Shown: positions 1-8,919 of the stretch, one piece after another
Layout: each line of letters opens with the position of its first letter
How positions within the stretch are numbered: position 1 is the first letter of the stretch
From: Ruminococcaceae bacterium YRB3002
GTDB lineage: Bacteria; Bacillota; Clostridia; Saccharofermentanales; Saccharofermentanaceae
Assembly (NCBI GenBank): GCA_900099715.1
Contig: FMTG01000005.1
Coordinates: forward strand, 84,226-148,225
Direction of reading: 5' to 3'
DNA: 64,000 nt
Notes under the pieces: model-generated
Seen by the model: the letters and a program-made list of their open reading frames with translations, nothing else
The model's database searches: none
What the model was told of the DNA's origin: nothing
Made by a program: the position numbers and the translations under genes

Positions 1-40
1 CACGCGCAGTTAAGTCCGAAGGACTTGCCTGTTTGAGCAT
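1..40 (-). CDS. possible start of an unidentified gene, cut by window edge
   Basis: An ATG at 38-40 (minus strand) opens a frame of 13 codons that runs off the window. An AAGGA ribosome-binding-like site at 50-54 lies 9 bases upstream. It sits just downstream of the three-tRNA cluster and could be co-transcribed with it. Too little protein is visible to name a family. The frame also covers a perfect small hairpin (AAGTC-CTTCG-GACTT, about 12-26), so this may be non-coding. Confidence 0.25.
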   Translation of the reverse strand, partial: MLKQASPSDLTAR

Positions 41-62
41 GGAGGACGATCCTTATTTCTTC

Positions 63-138
63 TGGTGGCTCACGAGAGGTTCGAACTCTCGACCCCTTGA
101 TTAAAAGTCAAGTGCTCTACCGACTGAGCTAGTGAACC
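63..138 (-). tRNA. tRNA-Lys (anticodon TTT)
   Basis: The minus strand folds as a full cloverleaf with a 7-bp acceptor stem (GGTTCAC with GTGAGCC, one G-U pair), discriminator A and an encoded CCA. The anticodon loop is CTTTTAA, giving anticodon TTT. It is the third of three clustered tRNAs transcribed from the promoter near 371-399. Confidence 0.97.
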
Positions 139-142
139 ATTC

Positions 143-217
143 TGGCTGGGGTGGCAGGACTTGAACCTGCGAATGCGGGAGTCAAAGACCCGTGCCTTAC
201 CACTTGGCTACACCCCA
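143..217 (-). tRNA. tRNA-Gln (anticodon TTG)
   Basis: The minus strand gives a complete cloverleaf. The acceptor arms are TGGGGTG and CACCCCA, followed by discriminator G and encoded CCA. The anticodon stem CGGGT/TCCCG (with a T-T opposition at the loop edge) encloses loop CTTTGAC, hence TTG. The weak U1-A72 pair and G73 are usual for bacterial tRNA-Gln. It is 4 bases from tRNA-Lys. Confidence 0.97.
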
Positions 218-252
218 GTGACATAAGTCTTCTGACAGTGAATAAAAAAAGT

Positions 253-331
253 TGGGGTGGGATCTGGGATTCGAACCCAGGATATCTGGTGCCACAAACC
301 AGCGCTCTAGGCCAACTGAACTAATCCCACC
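253..331 (-). tRNA. tRNA-His (anticodon GTG)
   Basis: The anticodon stem CTGGT/ACCAG encloses loop TTGTGGC, giving GTG. The acceptor stem has the eighth pair typical of tRNA-His: an encoded extra G(-1) pairs with C73 (GGTGGGAT with ATCCCACC) before the encoded CCA. It is the first tRNA in the cluster and closest to the promoter. Confidence 0.97.
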
Positions 332-370
332 ATTTTGGATAAGGCACTTGCCAACCAAGGGTGCTGATGT

Positions 371-399
371 ATTCTATCTTTTTATCCAAAATAAGTCAA
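371..399 (-). promoter_or_regulatory. sigma-A-type promoter of the tRNA cluster
   Basis: On the minus strand TTGACT (394-399) and TAGAAT (371-376) are separated by exactly 17 bases, about 40 bases upstream of tRNA-His. Both boxes differ from consensus at one position. A strong constitutive promoter fits a stable-RNA operon. Confidence 0.8.
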
Positions 400-429
400 G
401 AGACCTATACAAATCAAGCACGCTAGTAA

Positions 430-435
430 TATAAT
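430..435 (+). promoter_or_regulatory. probable -10 box of argJ
   Basis: A perfect TATAAT lies 35 bases before the argJ start codon on the plus strand. No good -35 box is visible at the right spacing. It stands back to back with the tRNA promoter. Confidence 0.45.
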
Positions 436-469
436 ATCTCTCGAAATTACACCAGCAGAGGTTTTTATC

Positions 470-1714
470 ATGGAAGAAGCATATATTACATTACCTAAGG
501 GTTTCAAGGCAAACGGCGTTTCTGCGGGAATGAAATGCAGTGATCCTGCAAACATCAACAAAGACGACCCGAGGTCTTCTTACCTTGATGTAGCTCTTAT
601 AGCAAGTGATTCACCTGCTTCTGTTGCAGGGGTTTATACATCCAATCTGGTCAAAGGTCATTCCCTGACCAGATCGATCAGCATCATCAACAGCGGCAAA
701 AGTGTCCGCGGCATCGTTATCAACAGCAAAGTTGCAAACGCCTGTGTCGGAAAGGCCGGCGAAGAAGATGCCGAACAGATCGCCGCTTCTGTAGCGGACA
801 GGCTCGGATGCTCATCCAATGAGATCCTCACAGCCTCCACCGGTGTCATCGGTTCAAGACTTCCTGTTGATAAGATCACAGGTGTTGTTCCCGAACTCAC
901 ATCGGGACTCTCTGCTGACAGCGATGCTGCTCATGATTCCGAGTACGCCATGATGACTACCGACACAGTTCCCAAGGAAGTTGCTGCAACTATTTCTCTC
1001 AAGGACGGCAAGGAGATCACTATCGCAGGTCAGGCAAAAGGATCAGGTATGATACACCCTAACCTGGCCACCATGATCTGTGTCTTCACCACTGATGCCC
1101 TGATCGACAGTTCAACACTCAGCAAGGCTCTTAAGGCAGCTGTTAAGCATACATTCAACCGTGTGAGCGTTGACGGGGACACTTCCGTATGCGACTCAGT
1201 CATAATAATGGCCAATGGTGCTTCGGGAGCCTCAAAGATAGAGGACGGCAGCGAAGATTACGGGATTTTCGCTGAGGCATTAGAGAGTCTCTCTGAAGAT
1301 CTGGCCAGAATGATAGCTTCTGACGGCGAAGGTGCTTCCAAGTTTGTTGAGATCACTGTTGAAGGTGCCGCGACAGAAGACGATGCCAAGCTGGTTGTTA
1401 CTTCAGTGGCAAGATCACCTCTGGTAAAAACAATGATCTTCGGCGAGGATGCAAACTGCGGAAGAGTCGTCACTGCCGCCGGATACAGCGGAGCGAAGTT
1501 CGATCCTGAGAAAATAGATATCAAGCTTAACGGACTACTTACCTATAAGGATGGCATTGCTGTTGATTTCGATGAAGAGCTGGCTTCAAAGCTTCTGGCT
1601 GAGCACGACATAAAGATCGAGATCATCCTGCACGAAGGCGGATTCTCCGACAGAATGTACACATGTGACTTTACGTACGATTATGTGAAGATCAACGGAA
1701 GTTACAGATCGTAG
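470..1714 (+). CDS. argJ: bifunctional glutamate N-acetyltransferase / N-acetylglutamate synthase ArgJ
   Basis: ArgJ moves the acetyl group from N-acetylornithine to glutamate in the cyclic arginine pathway; many members also make N-acetylglutamate from acetyl-CoA. The 414-residue product has the family length. The autocleavage site is visible around residue 200 as K-G-S-G-M-I-H-P-N-L-A-T-M; the Thr becomes the nucleophile and N-terminus of the beta chain. Other family blocks are seen, such as T-A-S-T-G-V-I-G in the alpha chain and F-G-E-D-A-N-C-G-R in the beta chain. The ATG follows an AGAGG site at 8 bases. No other arginine genes are next to it, and it converges on dtd with an 18-base gap, so it appears monocistronic. 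Whether it is mono- or bifunctional cannot be told from sequence alone. Confidence 0.95.
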   Translation: MEEAYITLPKGFKANGVSAGMKCSDPANINKDDPRSSYLDVALIASDSPASVAGVYTSNLVKGHSLTRSISIINSGKSVRGIVINSKVANACVGKAGEEDAEQIAASVADRLGCSSNEILTASTGVIGSRLPVDKITGVVPELTSGLSADSDAAHDSEYAMMTTDTVPKEVAATISLKDGKEITIAGQAKGSGMIHPNLATMICVFTTDALIDSSTLSKALKAAVKHTFNRVSVDGDTSVCDSVIIMANGASGASKIEDGSEDYGIFAEALESLSEDLARMIASDGEGASKFVEITVEGAATEDDAKLVVTSVARSPLVKTMIFGEDANCGRVVTAAGYSGAKFDPEKIDIKLNGLLTYKDGIAVDFDEELASKLLAEHDIKIEIILHEGGFSDRMYTCDFTYDYVKINGSYRS

Positions 1715-1732
1715 GATTTAAGACAGTAACCC

Positions 1733-2185
1733 TTATATCTTCAGATCAGCCGAATCCAGTATCACTGTAAAAGGACCATCATTGACAAGGCCCACTGACA
1801 TATGCGCGCCGAAAACACCCGTCTCCACTACTTCGACTTCCGAACGGACACGTTCAACAACGTATTCAAACAGTTCATTCGCCTCGTCAGGAGCCATGCA
1901 TGAGATGAAATTAGGTCTGTTGCCCTTGCGCGTATCAGCATACAGCGTAAACTGTGATACCAGCAGTATCTGACCGCCAACATCTTTGACAGAGAGATTG
2001 ATCCTGTCAGTCTCATCCTTGAATATACGGAGATTAAGAAGCTTGGCTACCATCTTATCGGCAACGGATCTGGTATCCCCTTCGCACATGCCTGCCAGAA
2101 CAAGATAACCCTTATCTATCCTGCCTACTGTCGCGCCTTCCACATCTACGTGGGCATTATCTACGATCTGGATTACGAATCTCAT
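1733..2185 (-). CDS. dtd: D-aminoacyl-tRNA deacylase Dtd
   Basis: Dtd hydrolyses D-aminoacyl (and glycyl-tRNA-Ala) esters, keeping D-amino acids out of translation in the cytoplasm. The 150-residue length is typical. The S-Q-F-T-L-Y-A-D active-site block is around residues 77-84, and the second hallmark motif reads N-D-G-P-F-T near residue 136, close to the usual N-x-G-P-V-T that forms the Gly-cisPro loop. The start ATG overlaps the stop of the upstream lipoprotein gene by 4 bases (ATGA), so the two are probably translationally coupled in an operon with rarA. In other Firmicutes dtd usually follows relA; that neighbour is absent here. Confidence 0.93.
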   Translation of the reverse strand: MRFVIQIVDNAHVDVEGATVGRIDKGYLVLAGMCEGDTRSVADKMVAKLLNLRIFKDETDRINLSVKDVGGQILLVSQFTLYADTRKGNRPNFISCMAPDEANELFEYVVERVRSEVEVVETGVFGAHMSVGLVNDGPFTVILDSADLKI

Positions 2186-2733
2186 TTATTGTCAAACTCC
2201 GCATTGGCATCCTGAATATCATACATATACCAGGCATCGGCATAGTGATATGCGATCGCGTAGATCTCCTGGTACTTATTCTCACCGTCTATCTCGAAAT
2301 AAACCTTGATATGCACTATCTGCATAGAATCGATCTCAGATTCAGGCACGCCCTGAACGAGAGAAATACTGCTCCTGAATGTCTCCCAGTCATCATAACC
2401 GCCCTCTGCATTCAGTTCGTTGTAATTAAGATACTGCGTCCCCTTAAACTCTCCGGGAAGCTCGAAGCCTCTGGAATAGCTGTCGAAGAAATCTATGCCT
2501 TCTGATTTCAGATCTGCAATGAATTCAGCGGGAAAGCATCGCTCGAACAGTTCCCTGTTGCCATCGAACATGCTCTCGAACATTCCCTTTACGACCATGG
2601 CGGATGAAGTATTAACATTCTCAATGGTAACGCGCTCATCGATATCCATCTTGCTTACCTGATTCTTTGAACAGCCGGCAACACTGACAATAAACGTCAG
2701 AGCCATAAGGATACAACCTATCTTTCTTCTCAT
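2182..2733 (-). CDS. putative lipoprotein of unknown function
   Basis: The 183-residue product starts with a short basic stretch, a hydrophobic run and a lipobox V-A-G-C at residues 18-21, so it should be a lipid-anchored extracytoplasmic protein. The mature part is acidic, with a block of charged and aromatic residues toward the C-terminus (repeated Y-x-Y/W-Y motifs). It resembles the small single-domain lipoproteins often seen in Clostridia, but I do not recognise a named family. The start is supported by position, 4 bases after the rarA stop. The 4-base overlap with dtd suggests co-translation rather than shared function. Confidence 0.8.
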   Translation of the reverse strand: MRRKIGCILMALTFIVSVAGCSKNQVSKMDIDERVTIENVNTSSAMVVKGMFESMFDGNRELFERCFPAEFIADLKSEGIDFFDSYSRGFELPGEFKGTQYLNYNELNAEGGYDDWETFRSSISLVQGVPESEIDSMQIVHIKVYFEIDGENKYQEIYAIAYHYADAWYMYDIQDANAEFDNK

Positions 2734-2737
2734 AAAA

Positions 2738-4048
2738 CTACTCCTGTCCGTAGATTATCTCATCAACTTTTTTGAGATATTCTCTTATCTTTGTCTCATA
2801 CCCGATCGATGTCGGTTCATAATAGACGTGTCCGACAGTCTTGTCGGTCATATACTGCTGCTTTACCACATGACCGGGGTAATCGTGTGCATAAAGGTAG
2901 CCCACGGAGTATCCGAGGTCCTCCATCCCCTTGGCAGGTGCATTTCTCAGATGCATCGGCACAACACCCGTGTCAGTTGTCTCCACTTCATGAAGAGCCT
3001 TGTTTATCGCCAGATAAGATGCGTTCGACTTAGGAGAAGTGGCGACCATGATACATGCTTCTGCAAGCGGTATCCTCGCCTCAGGCATACCGACAGCGAC
3101 AGCCGCCTGGAAAGCGGCAACAGCAAGAAGCAGGGCATTGGGATTTGCCAGACCCACATCCTCAGCAGCACATATCATAATGCGGCGCGCCAGAAATTCT
3201 ATCGGTTCACCCGCTTTCAGCGCCCTTGCAAGATACAGGATCGCCGCATCGGGATCAGATCCGCGCATCGACTTGATCATGGCGCTGATATTGTCGTAAT
3301 GGCTCTCCCCGTCCTTGTCAAAGATAACGATCCTGTTCTGCATGCAGTCAGCTATGACTTCATCAGTAATCACCACTCGTCCCGAGGAATCCGGAGCCGT
3401 AGTAATGACTGCAAGCTCAAGGGCCTTGAGGGCATTACGAGCATCTCCGTTGCTGTTTTCCGCGATTTTCGCGATGGTCTCATCGGATATGACAACTTCA
3501 GTATCGCCGTATCCTCTTTCCTTATCCGAGATCGCATTCCTGATGATGGTGATAATATTCTCATCCGTCAGAGGCTTCAGCTGCAGCACGGTTGACCTTG
3601 ATATCAACGCCTTATTCACCTCGAAAAAAGGATTCTCCGTAGTTGCCCCGACAAGTATGATCGTCCCGTCCTCCACGAACGGAAGAAGACTGTCCTGCTG
3701 AAGCTTGTTGAACCGGTGGATCTCATCTATAAACAGAACCGTTCTCTTGCCTTCGTTAAGGATTGGATTCTGCGCATCAGAGATGACGTTCTTGATATCA
3801 GACACACCTGCCGTAACAGCATTGATCTGCTCAAACCTCGAACTGGACGTCAGTGCTATCACACGTGCCAGAGCGCTTTTGCCGACTCCCGGAGGACCAA
3901 AAAGAATAATTGAGGACAGACGGTCTGCCTCAATCATTCTCCTTAACATCTTGCCCTTGCCTATTATGTGTTCCTGACCTACGTATTCGTCAAGATTTCT
4001 CGGACTCATCCTGTAGGCCAGAGGCTCGCTCTCACTAGTGTACGGCAT
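2738..4048 (-). CDS. rarA: replication-associated recombination protein A (RarA/MgsA AAA+ ATPase)
   Basis: RarA is a clamp-loader-like AAA+ ATPase that acts at stalled replication forks. The 436-residue protein has the N-terminal P-R-N-L-D-E-Y-V-G-Q block, Walker A G-P-P-G-V-G-K-S near residue 52, Walker B D-E-I-H-R-F near 105, sensor 1 G-A-T-T-E-N-P-F and sensor 2/lid regions. The C-terminal MgsA tetramerisation part includes the conserved Y-A-H-D-Y-P block. Length and block order match the family. It begins the rarA-lipoprotein-dtd group and follows glyA with a 14-base gap, so read-through from the glyA promoter is likely. Confidence 0.96.
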   Translation of the reverse strand: MPYTSESEPLAYRMSPRNLDEYVGQEHIIGKGKMLRRMIEADRLSSIILFGPPGVGKSALARVIALTSSSRFEQINAVTAGVSDIKNVISDAQNPILNEGKRTVLFIDEIHRFNKLQQDSLLPFVEDGTIILVGATTENPFFEVNKALISRSTVLQLKPLTDENIITIIRNAISDKERGYGDTEVVISDETIAKIAENSNGDARNALKALELAVITTAPDSSGRVVITDEVIADCMQNRIVIFDKDGESHYDNISAMIKSMRGSDPDAAILYLARALKAGEPIEFLARRIMICAAEDVGLANPNALLLAVAAFQAAVAVGMPEARIPLAEACIMVATSPKSNASYLAINKALHEVETTDTGVVPMHLRNAPAKGMEDLGYSVGYLYAHDYPGHVVKQQYMTDKTVGHVYYEPTSIGYETKIREYLKKVDEIIYGQE

Positions 4049-4062
4049 CTCTATTATGTGTA

Positions 4063-5307
4063 TTACTTGAGATCGGGATAGAGAGGGTACTTAGCTGTGA
4101 GCTTAGCGACTCTCTCGATCACTTCATCCTTCTTGTTGTCAAAATCGAAGATGCAGAGTGTGATAAGATCAGCGATCTCGATCATATCCTCTTCCTTCAT
4201 GCCGCGTGATGTTGCGGCAGCAGTACCGATCCTGACGCCGGAAGTAACTGTCGGTTTCTCCGGATCGAAGGGGATCGTGTTCTTATTTGCTGTAATATTG
4301 CACTCATCAAGACGGAGCTGCAGATCCTTGCCGGTGATTCCTGTACCGCGGAGGTCGATAAGCATCAGATGGTTGTCCGTACCGCCGGAGACAAGGTTAA
4401 CACCATTGGCAAGAAGCCTCTCGGACAAAGCCTTGGCATTCTTAACGATATTGTTTGCATACTCTCTGAATTCGGGAGACAGAGCCTCCTTGAAAGCAAC
4501 AGCCTTTGCAGCGATGATGTGCATGAGAGGTCCGCCCTGCTGACCGGGGAACACTGCAGAATTGATCTTCTTAGCAAGTGCCTCGTCGTTACACATGATA
4601 ACGCCGCCACGGGGACCTCTTAATGTCTTGTGTGTTGTAGTTGTAGTGATATCGGCGACAGGTACCGGATTAGGATGAAGTCCTGCGGCCACGAGTCCTG
4701 CGATATGAGCCATATCAACGAAGAGATATGCTCCCACCTCATCAGCGATGGCACGGAACTTATTGAAGTCAATGATCCTGGGATAAGCCGAAGCACCTGC
4801 AACGATTACCTTAGGTCTGCACTCCAGCGCTTTCTGACGGACTGCCTCATAATCGATCATCTGTGTCTCGGGATCCACCTGGTAGAACTCGGAATGATAT
4901 GTTCTGCCGGACACATTGAGCTTCATGCCGTGTGTCAGATGACCGCCGTGGGACAGATCCATACCGAGGATAGTATCACCGGGTTCGAGGATCGCAAAGT
5001 AAACTGCAGTATTTGCCTGCGCACCCGAGTGGGGCTGAACATTTGCATACTTTGCACCGAACAGCTGCTTCAGTCTGTCGATAGCAAGCTGCTCAACAAT
5101 ATCAACATACTCACATCCGCCGTAGTATCTCTTTCCCGGATAACCTTCAGCATATTTATTGGTAAGGGGTGAGCCTGCCGCTTCGAGAACTGCCTCTGTT
5201 ACAAAGTTCTCGGATGCAATAAGCTCGATCTTATTACGCTGTCTGTCAAGCTCCTGCGAGATCGCAGAAAATACTTCCGGGTCTTCAGCCCTGATGTGAT
5301 CGTACAT
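4063..5307 (-). CDS. glyA: serine hydroxymethyltransferase
   Basis: GlyA is a PLP enzyme that interconverts serine plus tetrahydrofolate with glycine plus 5,10-methylene-THF, the main one-carbon source for purine, thymidylate and Met synthesis. The 414-residue product has the family length. The PLP-lysine block [14 protein letters not shown] is near residue 225. The N-terminal S-E-N-F and [13 protein letters not shown] substrate-site blocks are also clear. A GGAGG site precedes the ATG by 8 bases. A 107-base AT-rich gap upstream carries an inverted repeat that could hold its promoter or operator. Confidence 0.98.
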   Translation of the reverse strand: MYDHIRAEDPEVFSAISQELDRQRNKIELIASENFVTEAVLEAAGSPLTNKYAEGYPGKRYYGGCEYVDIVEQLAIDRLKQLFGAKYANVQPHSGAQANTAVYFAILEPGDTILGMDLSHGGHLTHGMKLNVSGRTYHSEFYQVDPETQMIDYEAVRQKALECRPKVIVAGASAYPRIIDFNKFRAIADEVGAYLFVDMAHIAGLVAAGLHPNPVPVADITTTTTHKTLRGPRGGVIMCNDEALAKKINSAVFPGQQGGPLMHIIAAKAVAFKEALSPEFREYANNIVKNAKALSERLLANGVNLVSGGTDNHLMLIDLRGTGITGKDLQLRLDECNITANKNTIPFDPEKPTVTSGVRIGTAAATSRGMKEEDMIEIADLITLCIFDFDNKKDEVIERVAKLTAKYPLYPDLK

Positions 5308-5347
5308 GATATATACCTCCAGTATCGGTTATTATTATCAAAACACC

Positions 5348-5388
5348 GCGGTATAGTTTACTTTATTTATTAATAATAGTAAACCCGC
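5348..5388. repeat. inverted repeat upstream of glyA
   Basis: GTTTACT (5356-5362) and AGTAAAC (5378-5384) form a 7-bp inverted repeat around a 15-base all-A/T centre, flanked by GCGG and CCGC. It lies between the PAS gene and glyA. There is no T-run typical of an intrinsic terminator, so an operator or a weak terminator are both possible. Confidence 0.4.
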
Positions 5389-5414
5389 AATCTGACAAAG
5401 CTGATAATCGTTAA

Positions 5415-6518
5415 TCAATTGTCGTGTAAGTTGACAGTAACACCCAGCATCTCACCATTGGGACCGAGCTTCCTCGGGATGATGATGTGTCCCTGAAGTT
5501 CTCCGAACACATCGATGATGTCCTGTTCATTGATCTGGAAATGGAACGGAACAACACTGTCGTTAGCGGCAAAGATCTGATTGGTGTAATGCCTCTCCTC
5601 ATTTACCATAAGCTCGGATACGGGTGTCAGAAAGTATTTCTTCCACGTGAGATAATCAAAGCTCTCATCAGGTCCCTTAAGACCAAGGAGTCTTCTCATG
5701 GTCGCATTGATCCTTGTTGTCTTCCAGTTAGCATCAACAACGATTACCGGGAAAGGCACACTGTCGATTATAAGATCCTTCTCACGCTCGATATTCATAA
5801 CATTCGTAATGTCACGTGCTATTCCGACGATACCGACCGTATTACCGAACTCATCGCTCAAAGGTGATTTATATGTAACAAGCTTCATCATACCATCGGA
5901 TGATGTAATGCTCTCTTCGAACTTAAGGGTTCTCTGCTCTTTGATGACAATATCATCGGAATCCTTGCATGCTATTGCCTCTTTGGCATTGGCATCCTTA
6001 TCGGCATCCCAGATGGAGCAATGATCCTTGCCCTCACACTCAGCCTTGGTCTTATGGACCGTATCACTGAAACTTGTATTGACGCTGAAATACCTCCCCG
6101 TCACATCCTTGCACCATGCAAGATCGGGCAGTGAGTCGATGGCGGTCTCGTACAGATTCCTGTAGAACCATGAATTATGCAGAGATTCGATATAGGCGAT
6201 CAGCTTCTTAAACCTGCCCTTGATAATGTTGGCATTCTCCTTGGGAGGCCAGATATCATCAAGCGTATCGCACCTGTTCTCAGCCAGTCTGGAATCACCG
6301 ATAAATATCGAGAAGAGCTTCGACCTGGAACTTCCCGCACTCTTGAATGCGGTTGCTTCCTCTATGCTCTCCGAAAGCAGCACAGAATAACCCACAGCAT
6401 CCTCAAACATATCACAGAATCTGACGTTGACGTTATTACCGAAGGTTACCGACTTCATCACATCTTCGATGCCGTTGTTGGACAGATTGCAGAAAATATT
6501 TATATTAAGTTCGTTCAT
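5415..6518 (-). CDS. PAS-domain sensor protein without an output domain
   Basis: The 367-residue protein appears cytoplasmic, with no membrane segment. Residues about 1-110 resemble a degenerate receiver-like fold ending in a D-I-W-P-P motif. Residues about 120-250 form a PAS domain (starting L-P-D-L-A-W-C-K-D and ending G-I-A-R-D-I-T). A second PAS-like domain spans about 255-365 (S-V-P-F-P-V-I-V-V-D). No GGDEF, EAL, histidine-kinase or helix-turn-helix domain follows, so the partner that reads the signal must be elsewhere. It is flanked by thiI (44-base gap) and glyA and appears to be a single gene. The family assignment is inferred from motifs; ligand unknown. Confidence 0.75.
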   Translation of the reverse strand: MNELNINIFCNLSNNGIEDVMKSVTFGNNVNVRFCDMFEDAVGYSVLLSESIEEATAFKSAGSSRSKLFSIFIGDSRLAENRCDTLDDIWPPKENANIIKGRFKKLIAYIESLHNSWFYRNLYETAIDSLPDLAWCKDVTGRYFSVNTSFSDTVHKTKAECEGKDHCSIWDADKDANAKEAIACKDSDDIVIKEQRTLKFEESITSSDGMMKLVTYKSPLSDEFGNTVGIVGIARDITNVMNIEREKDLIIDSVPFPVIVVDANWKTTRINATMRRLLGLKGPDESFDYLTWKKYFLTPVSELMVNEERHYTNQIFAANDSVVPFHFQINEQDIIDVFGELQGHIIIPRKLGPNGEMLGVTVNLHDN

Positions 6519-6562
6519 AATAAAACCGCCTGAATGATAGTCAAGACTATTATTATAACATC

Positions 6563-7756
6563 TCAGATCGTGATTGTCTCAACATCTTTCAGACCCATCT
6601 CGACCATTCCCTGAATGTCAAGGTTCTTCTCTGCCTCCTCAACATCCTTGGCAGACGGATGCGTCTTGGGATGCTTGGCGACAAATATCGTACAGCAGTC
6701 CTCATACGGCAGTATAGACGTCTCGAAAGCACCGATCTTCCTCGAGATGTCACATGTATCCTGCTTATCCATTCCTATAAGCGGACGCAGGATCGGCATC
6801 TTAACGACTTCATTTGTAGCATTGATAGCCTCAAGTGTCTGACTTGCCACCTGGCCCAGGCTCTCACCCGTTATCAGGCACTGACATCCGTTCTGCAGCG
6901 CAAGCTGCTCAGCGATCATGAGCATGACACGTCTCATGGTTATCGTTATCATATCCTGAGGACTGTTCTTCAGCATATCAAGCTGTATCTGTGTGAAGTT
7001 CACGATGTGGAGCCTGATCGAGCCGGAGAACCCGGACACTATCCTGGCGAGCTCGATCACCTTCTCCTTGGCCTGTTCACTCGTGTAGGGATGTGAATGG
7101 AAATACACACAGTCAAGAGGCATACCGCGGCTTGCCATCATATAACCCGCAACAGGGCTGTCGATACCGCCGGACAGAAGGAGCATTCCCCTTCCTGCGG
7201 ATCCGACCGGCAGACCTCTGTGAGCCATTATCTTGCCTGAATACACGTAATTGAATTCCCTGATCTCCACCATAAGGACAAAGTCAGGATCCTTCATTTT
7301 GGCGCTCAGCTGCGGGAACGCTTCGATAATATCCCCGCCAACCTCAGCACAGATCTCCTGTGAATCCAGCGGATAGTTCTTATTCCCTCGCCTTGCCTCC
7401 ACCTTGAATGTCTTGTAATCAGGATGCTCGTTCAGGAACGTTCTGACGTACTCAACCGACTCTGCCCTCACCCTGTCAAAGTCTCCTTCGAACTTGACGG
7501 CAAAGCTTACGGACACGATGCCAAACACCTGTGTAACTGCATGAAGGATGTCCTTGGCAGCTTCCGCATCCGCGAAATTAGGATTGTTCTCATCCTTCGC
7601 CTCAATCCATATGCGGCTCTGGCTCTGAAAGATACTGAGCTTGCCAAAGTTTCTCAGACGCCACTTAAGATTAGACTTCAGCTGCGCTTCAAACTTACCT
7701 CTGTTAAGACCTTTAAGCGTCACTTCGCCCATTCTGGCCAGGATTACATTACTCAT
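6563..7756 (-). CDS. thiI: tRNA uracil 4-sulfurtransferase ThiI
   Basis: ThiI makes 4-thiouridine at tRNA position 8 and can pass sulfur toward thiamin thiazole. The 397-residue protein has the N-terminal ferredoxin-like/THUMP region and the PP-loop L-S-G-G-I-D-S-P-V-A-G near residue 195. The C-terminal rhodanese domain of the E. coli enzyme is absent, as in Bacillus, where a dedicated cysteine desulfurase (NifZ) serves instead. That fits the cysteine desulfurase gene immediately upstream (29-base gap). An E-D-C-C block near the C-terminus offers candidate redox cysteines. It ends the operon that begins with the aminotransferase at 11641. Confidence 0.96.
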   Translation of the reverse strand: MSNVILARMGEVTLKGLNRGKFEAQLKSNLKWRLRNFGKLSIFQSQSRIWIEAKDENNPNFADAEAAKDILHAVTQVFGIVSVSFAVKFEGDFDRVRAESVEYVRTFLNEHPDYKTFKVEARRGNKNYPLDSQEICAEVGGDIIEAFPQLSAKMKDPDFVLMVEIREFNYVYSGKIMAHRGLPVGSAGRGMLLLSGGIDSPVAGYMMASRGMPLDCVYFHSHPYTSEQAKEKVIELARIVSGFSGSIRLHIVNFTQIQLDMLKNSPQDMITITMRRVMLMIAEQLALQNGCQCLITGESLGQVASQTLEAINATNEVVKMPILRPLIGMDKQDTCDISRKIGAFETSILPYEDCCTIFVAKHPKTHPSAKDVEEAEKNLDIQGMVEMGLKDVETITI

Positions 7757-7785
7757 AGATATACTCCGAATATCAATTATTGATC

Positions 7786-8919
7786 TTACTGGACAAGATA
7801 ACGGTCGTAGATCTCATCTACTGTCCTGATGAACTCCCTTGCATCGTCCATTGTACTATATCTGGACAGGGATATACGCACCGCATTTGCTGCCAGTTTC
7901 CGGTCAACGCCGCACTCCAGGAGAACATAAGAGACCTTCTTTGCCTTGGATGAGCATGCGGAGACCGTGGATACAAATATATCATAAATCTCGAGACAGT
8001 GTAACATAGTCTCAGATTCAAATTTCGCGAAAGAGCAGTTCAGCACAAAAGGCAGAGCATCGTCAGGTGACAGTATCGTGTTCCCGCGCTTCGAGAGTTC
8101 TTCCCTGAGATAGGAATTGATCTCAGAAGCATTATTGAAAGCCGTCTCCCTGTGCTCCCTGGCAGCTGCCAGGGCCGCTTCGAACGAAGATGCCAGCACA
8201 AGGCTCTCGGTCCCTGACCTCATGCCCTTCTGCTGTCCGCCTCCCAGGATGAGAGGATCGATCCTCACGCTGTTCTTAACATACAGTACTCCAACGCCCT
8301 TGATACCGTGTATCTTGTGACCTGAGAACGATGCCATATCAACGCCTGTCTTCTTAAGGTTGATATCAAGTTTGCCCAGAGACTGAACGCAGTCAAGATA
8401 TATCTTACAGTTCCTGTTGACGCTATTTCTGAGTGTCACGATATCATCGAGAGGAAGTATTGCGCCCGTCTCATTGTTCACATGAGTGAAACACATAAGC
8501 GCACACCCTTCAAGGTTGTCTCTTATCTCATTCAGATCGGGCTTGCCGTCAGATCCCACACTGACATACACGACTTCATATCCGGAAGCCTCCATCAGTT
8601 TCAGTGTCTCCAGCGTAGCCTTATGCTCTGTCCTTGTGGAAATGATCCTGTTGCCGGCACGCTTATTGCGGGACAGATAACCTCTGACAGCGGTGTTGGC
8701 GCTTTCCGTTCCGCATGATGTGAAGTATATCTCATCAGCACCTGCGCCCAGCATCGATGCAACGGAAGAAGTAACTGACTTATACTCTTTGTCGGCTTTC
8801 AGTCCTAGAGTATGAAGCGATCCCGGATTTGCGAAGAGGTCGCCTGTAAGATTCTCTGATATCCTGTCGATTACTTCCTGACAGGGCTTCGTGGTGGCAC
8901 TGTTGTCAAAGTAGATCAT
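7786..8919 (-). CDS. cysteine desulfurase (NifS/IscS family), likely sulfur donor to ThiI
   Basis: This PLP enzyme takes sulfur from cysteine and hands it on as a persulfide. The 377-residue protein starts M-I-Y-F-D-N-S-A-T-T, typical of the family. The PLP lysine is in S-F-S-G-H-K-I-H-G around residue 200 and the persulfide cysteine is in the S-A-C-S-S loop around residue 320. The short S-A-C-S-S loop matches NifS-like enzymes. Being directly upstream of thiI it is best read as the NifZ-type partner rather than the general IscS or SufS, though this is inference. Its ATG overlaps the purB stop by 4 bases (ATGA). Confidence 0.92.
   Translation of the reverse strand: MIYFDNSATTKPCQEVIDRISENLTGDLFANPGSLHTLGLKADKEYKSVTSSVASMLGAGADEIYFTSCGTESANTAVRGYLSRNKRAGNRIISTRTEHKATLETLKLMEASGYEVVYVSVGSDGKPDLNEIRDNLEGCALMCFTHVNNETGAILPLDDIVTLRNSVNRNCKIYLDCVQSLGKLDINLKKTGVDMASFSGHKIHGIKGVGVLYVKNSVRIDPLILGGGQQKGMRSGTESLVLASSFEAALAAAREHRETAFNNASEINSYLREELSKRGNTILSPDDALPFVLNCSFAKFESETMLHCLEIYDIFVSTVSACSSKAKKVSYVLLECGVDRKLAANAVRISLSRYSTMDDAREFIRTVDEIYDRYLVQ

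Noticed and set aside
2828-3595. 255-codon open frame on the plus strand opposite rarA
   Set aside because: Entirely antisense to a well-supported rarA gene, with Cys/His/Arg-rich composition, no domain and no ribosome-binding site; an antisense shadow.
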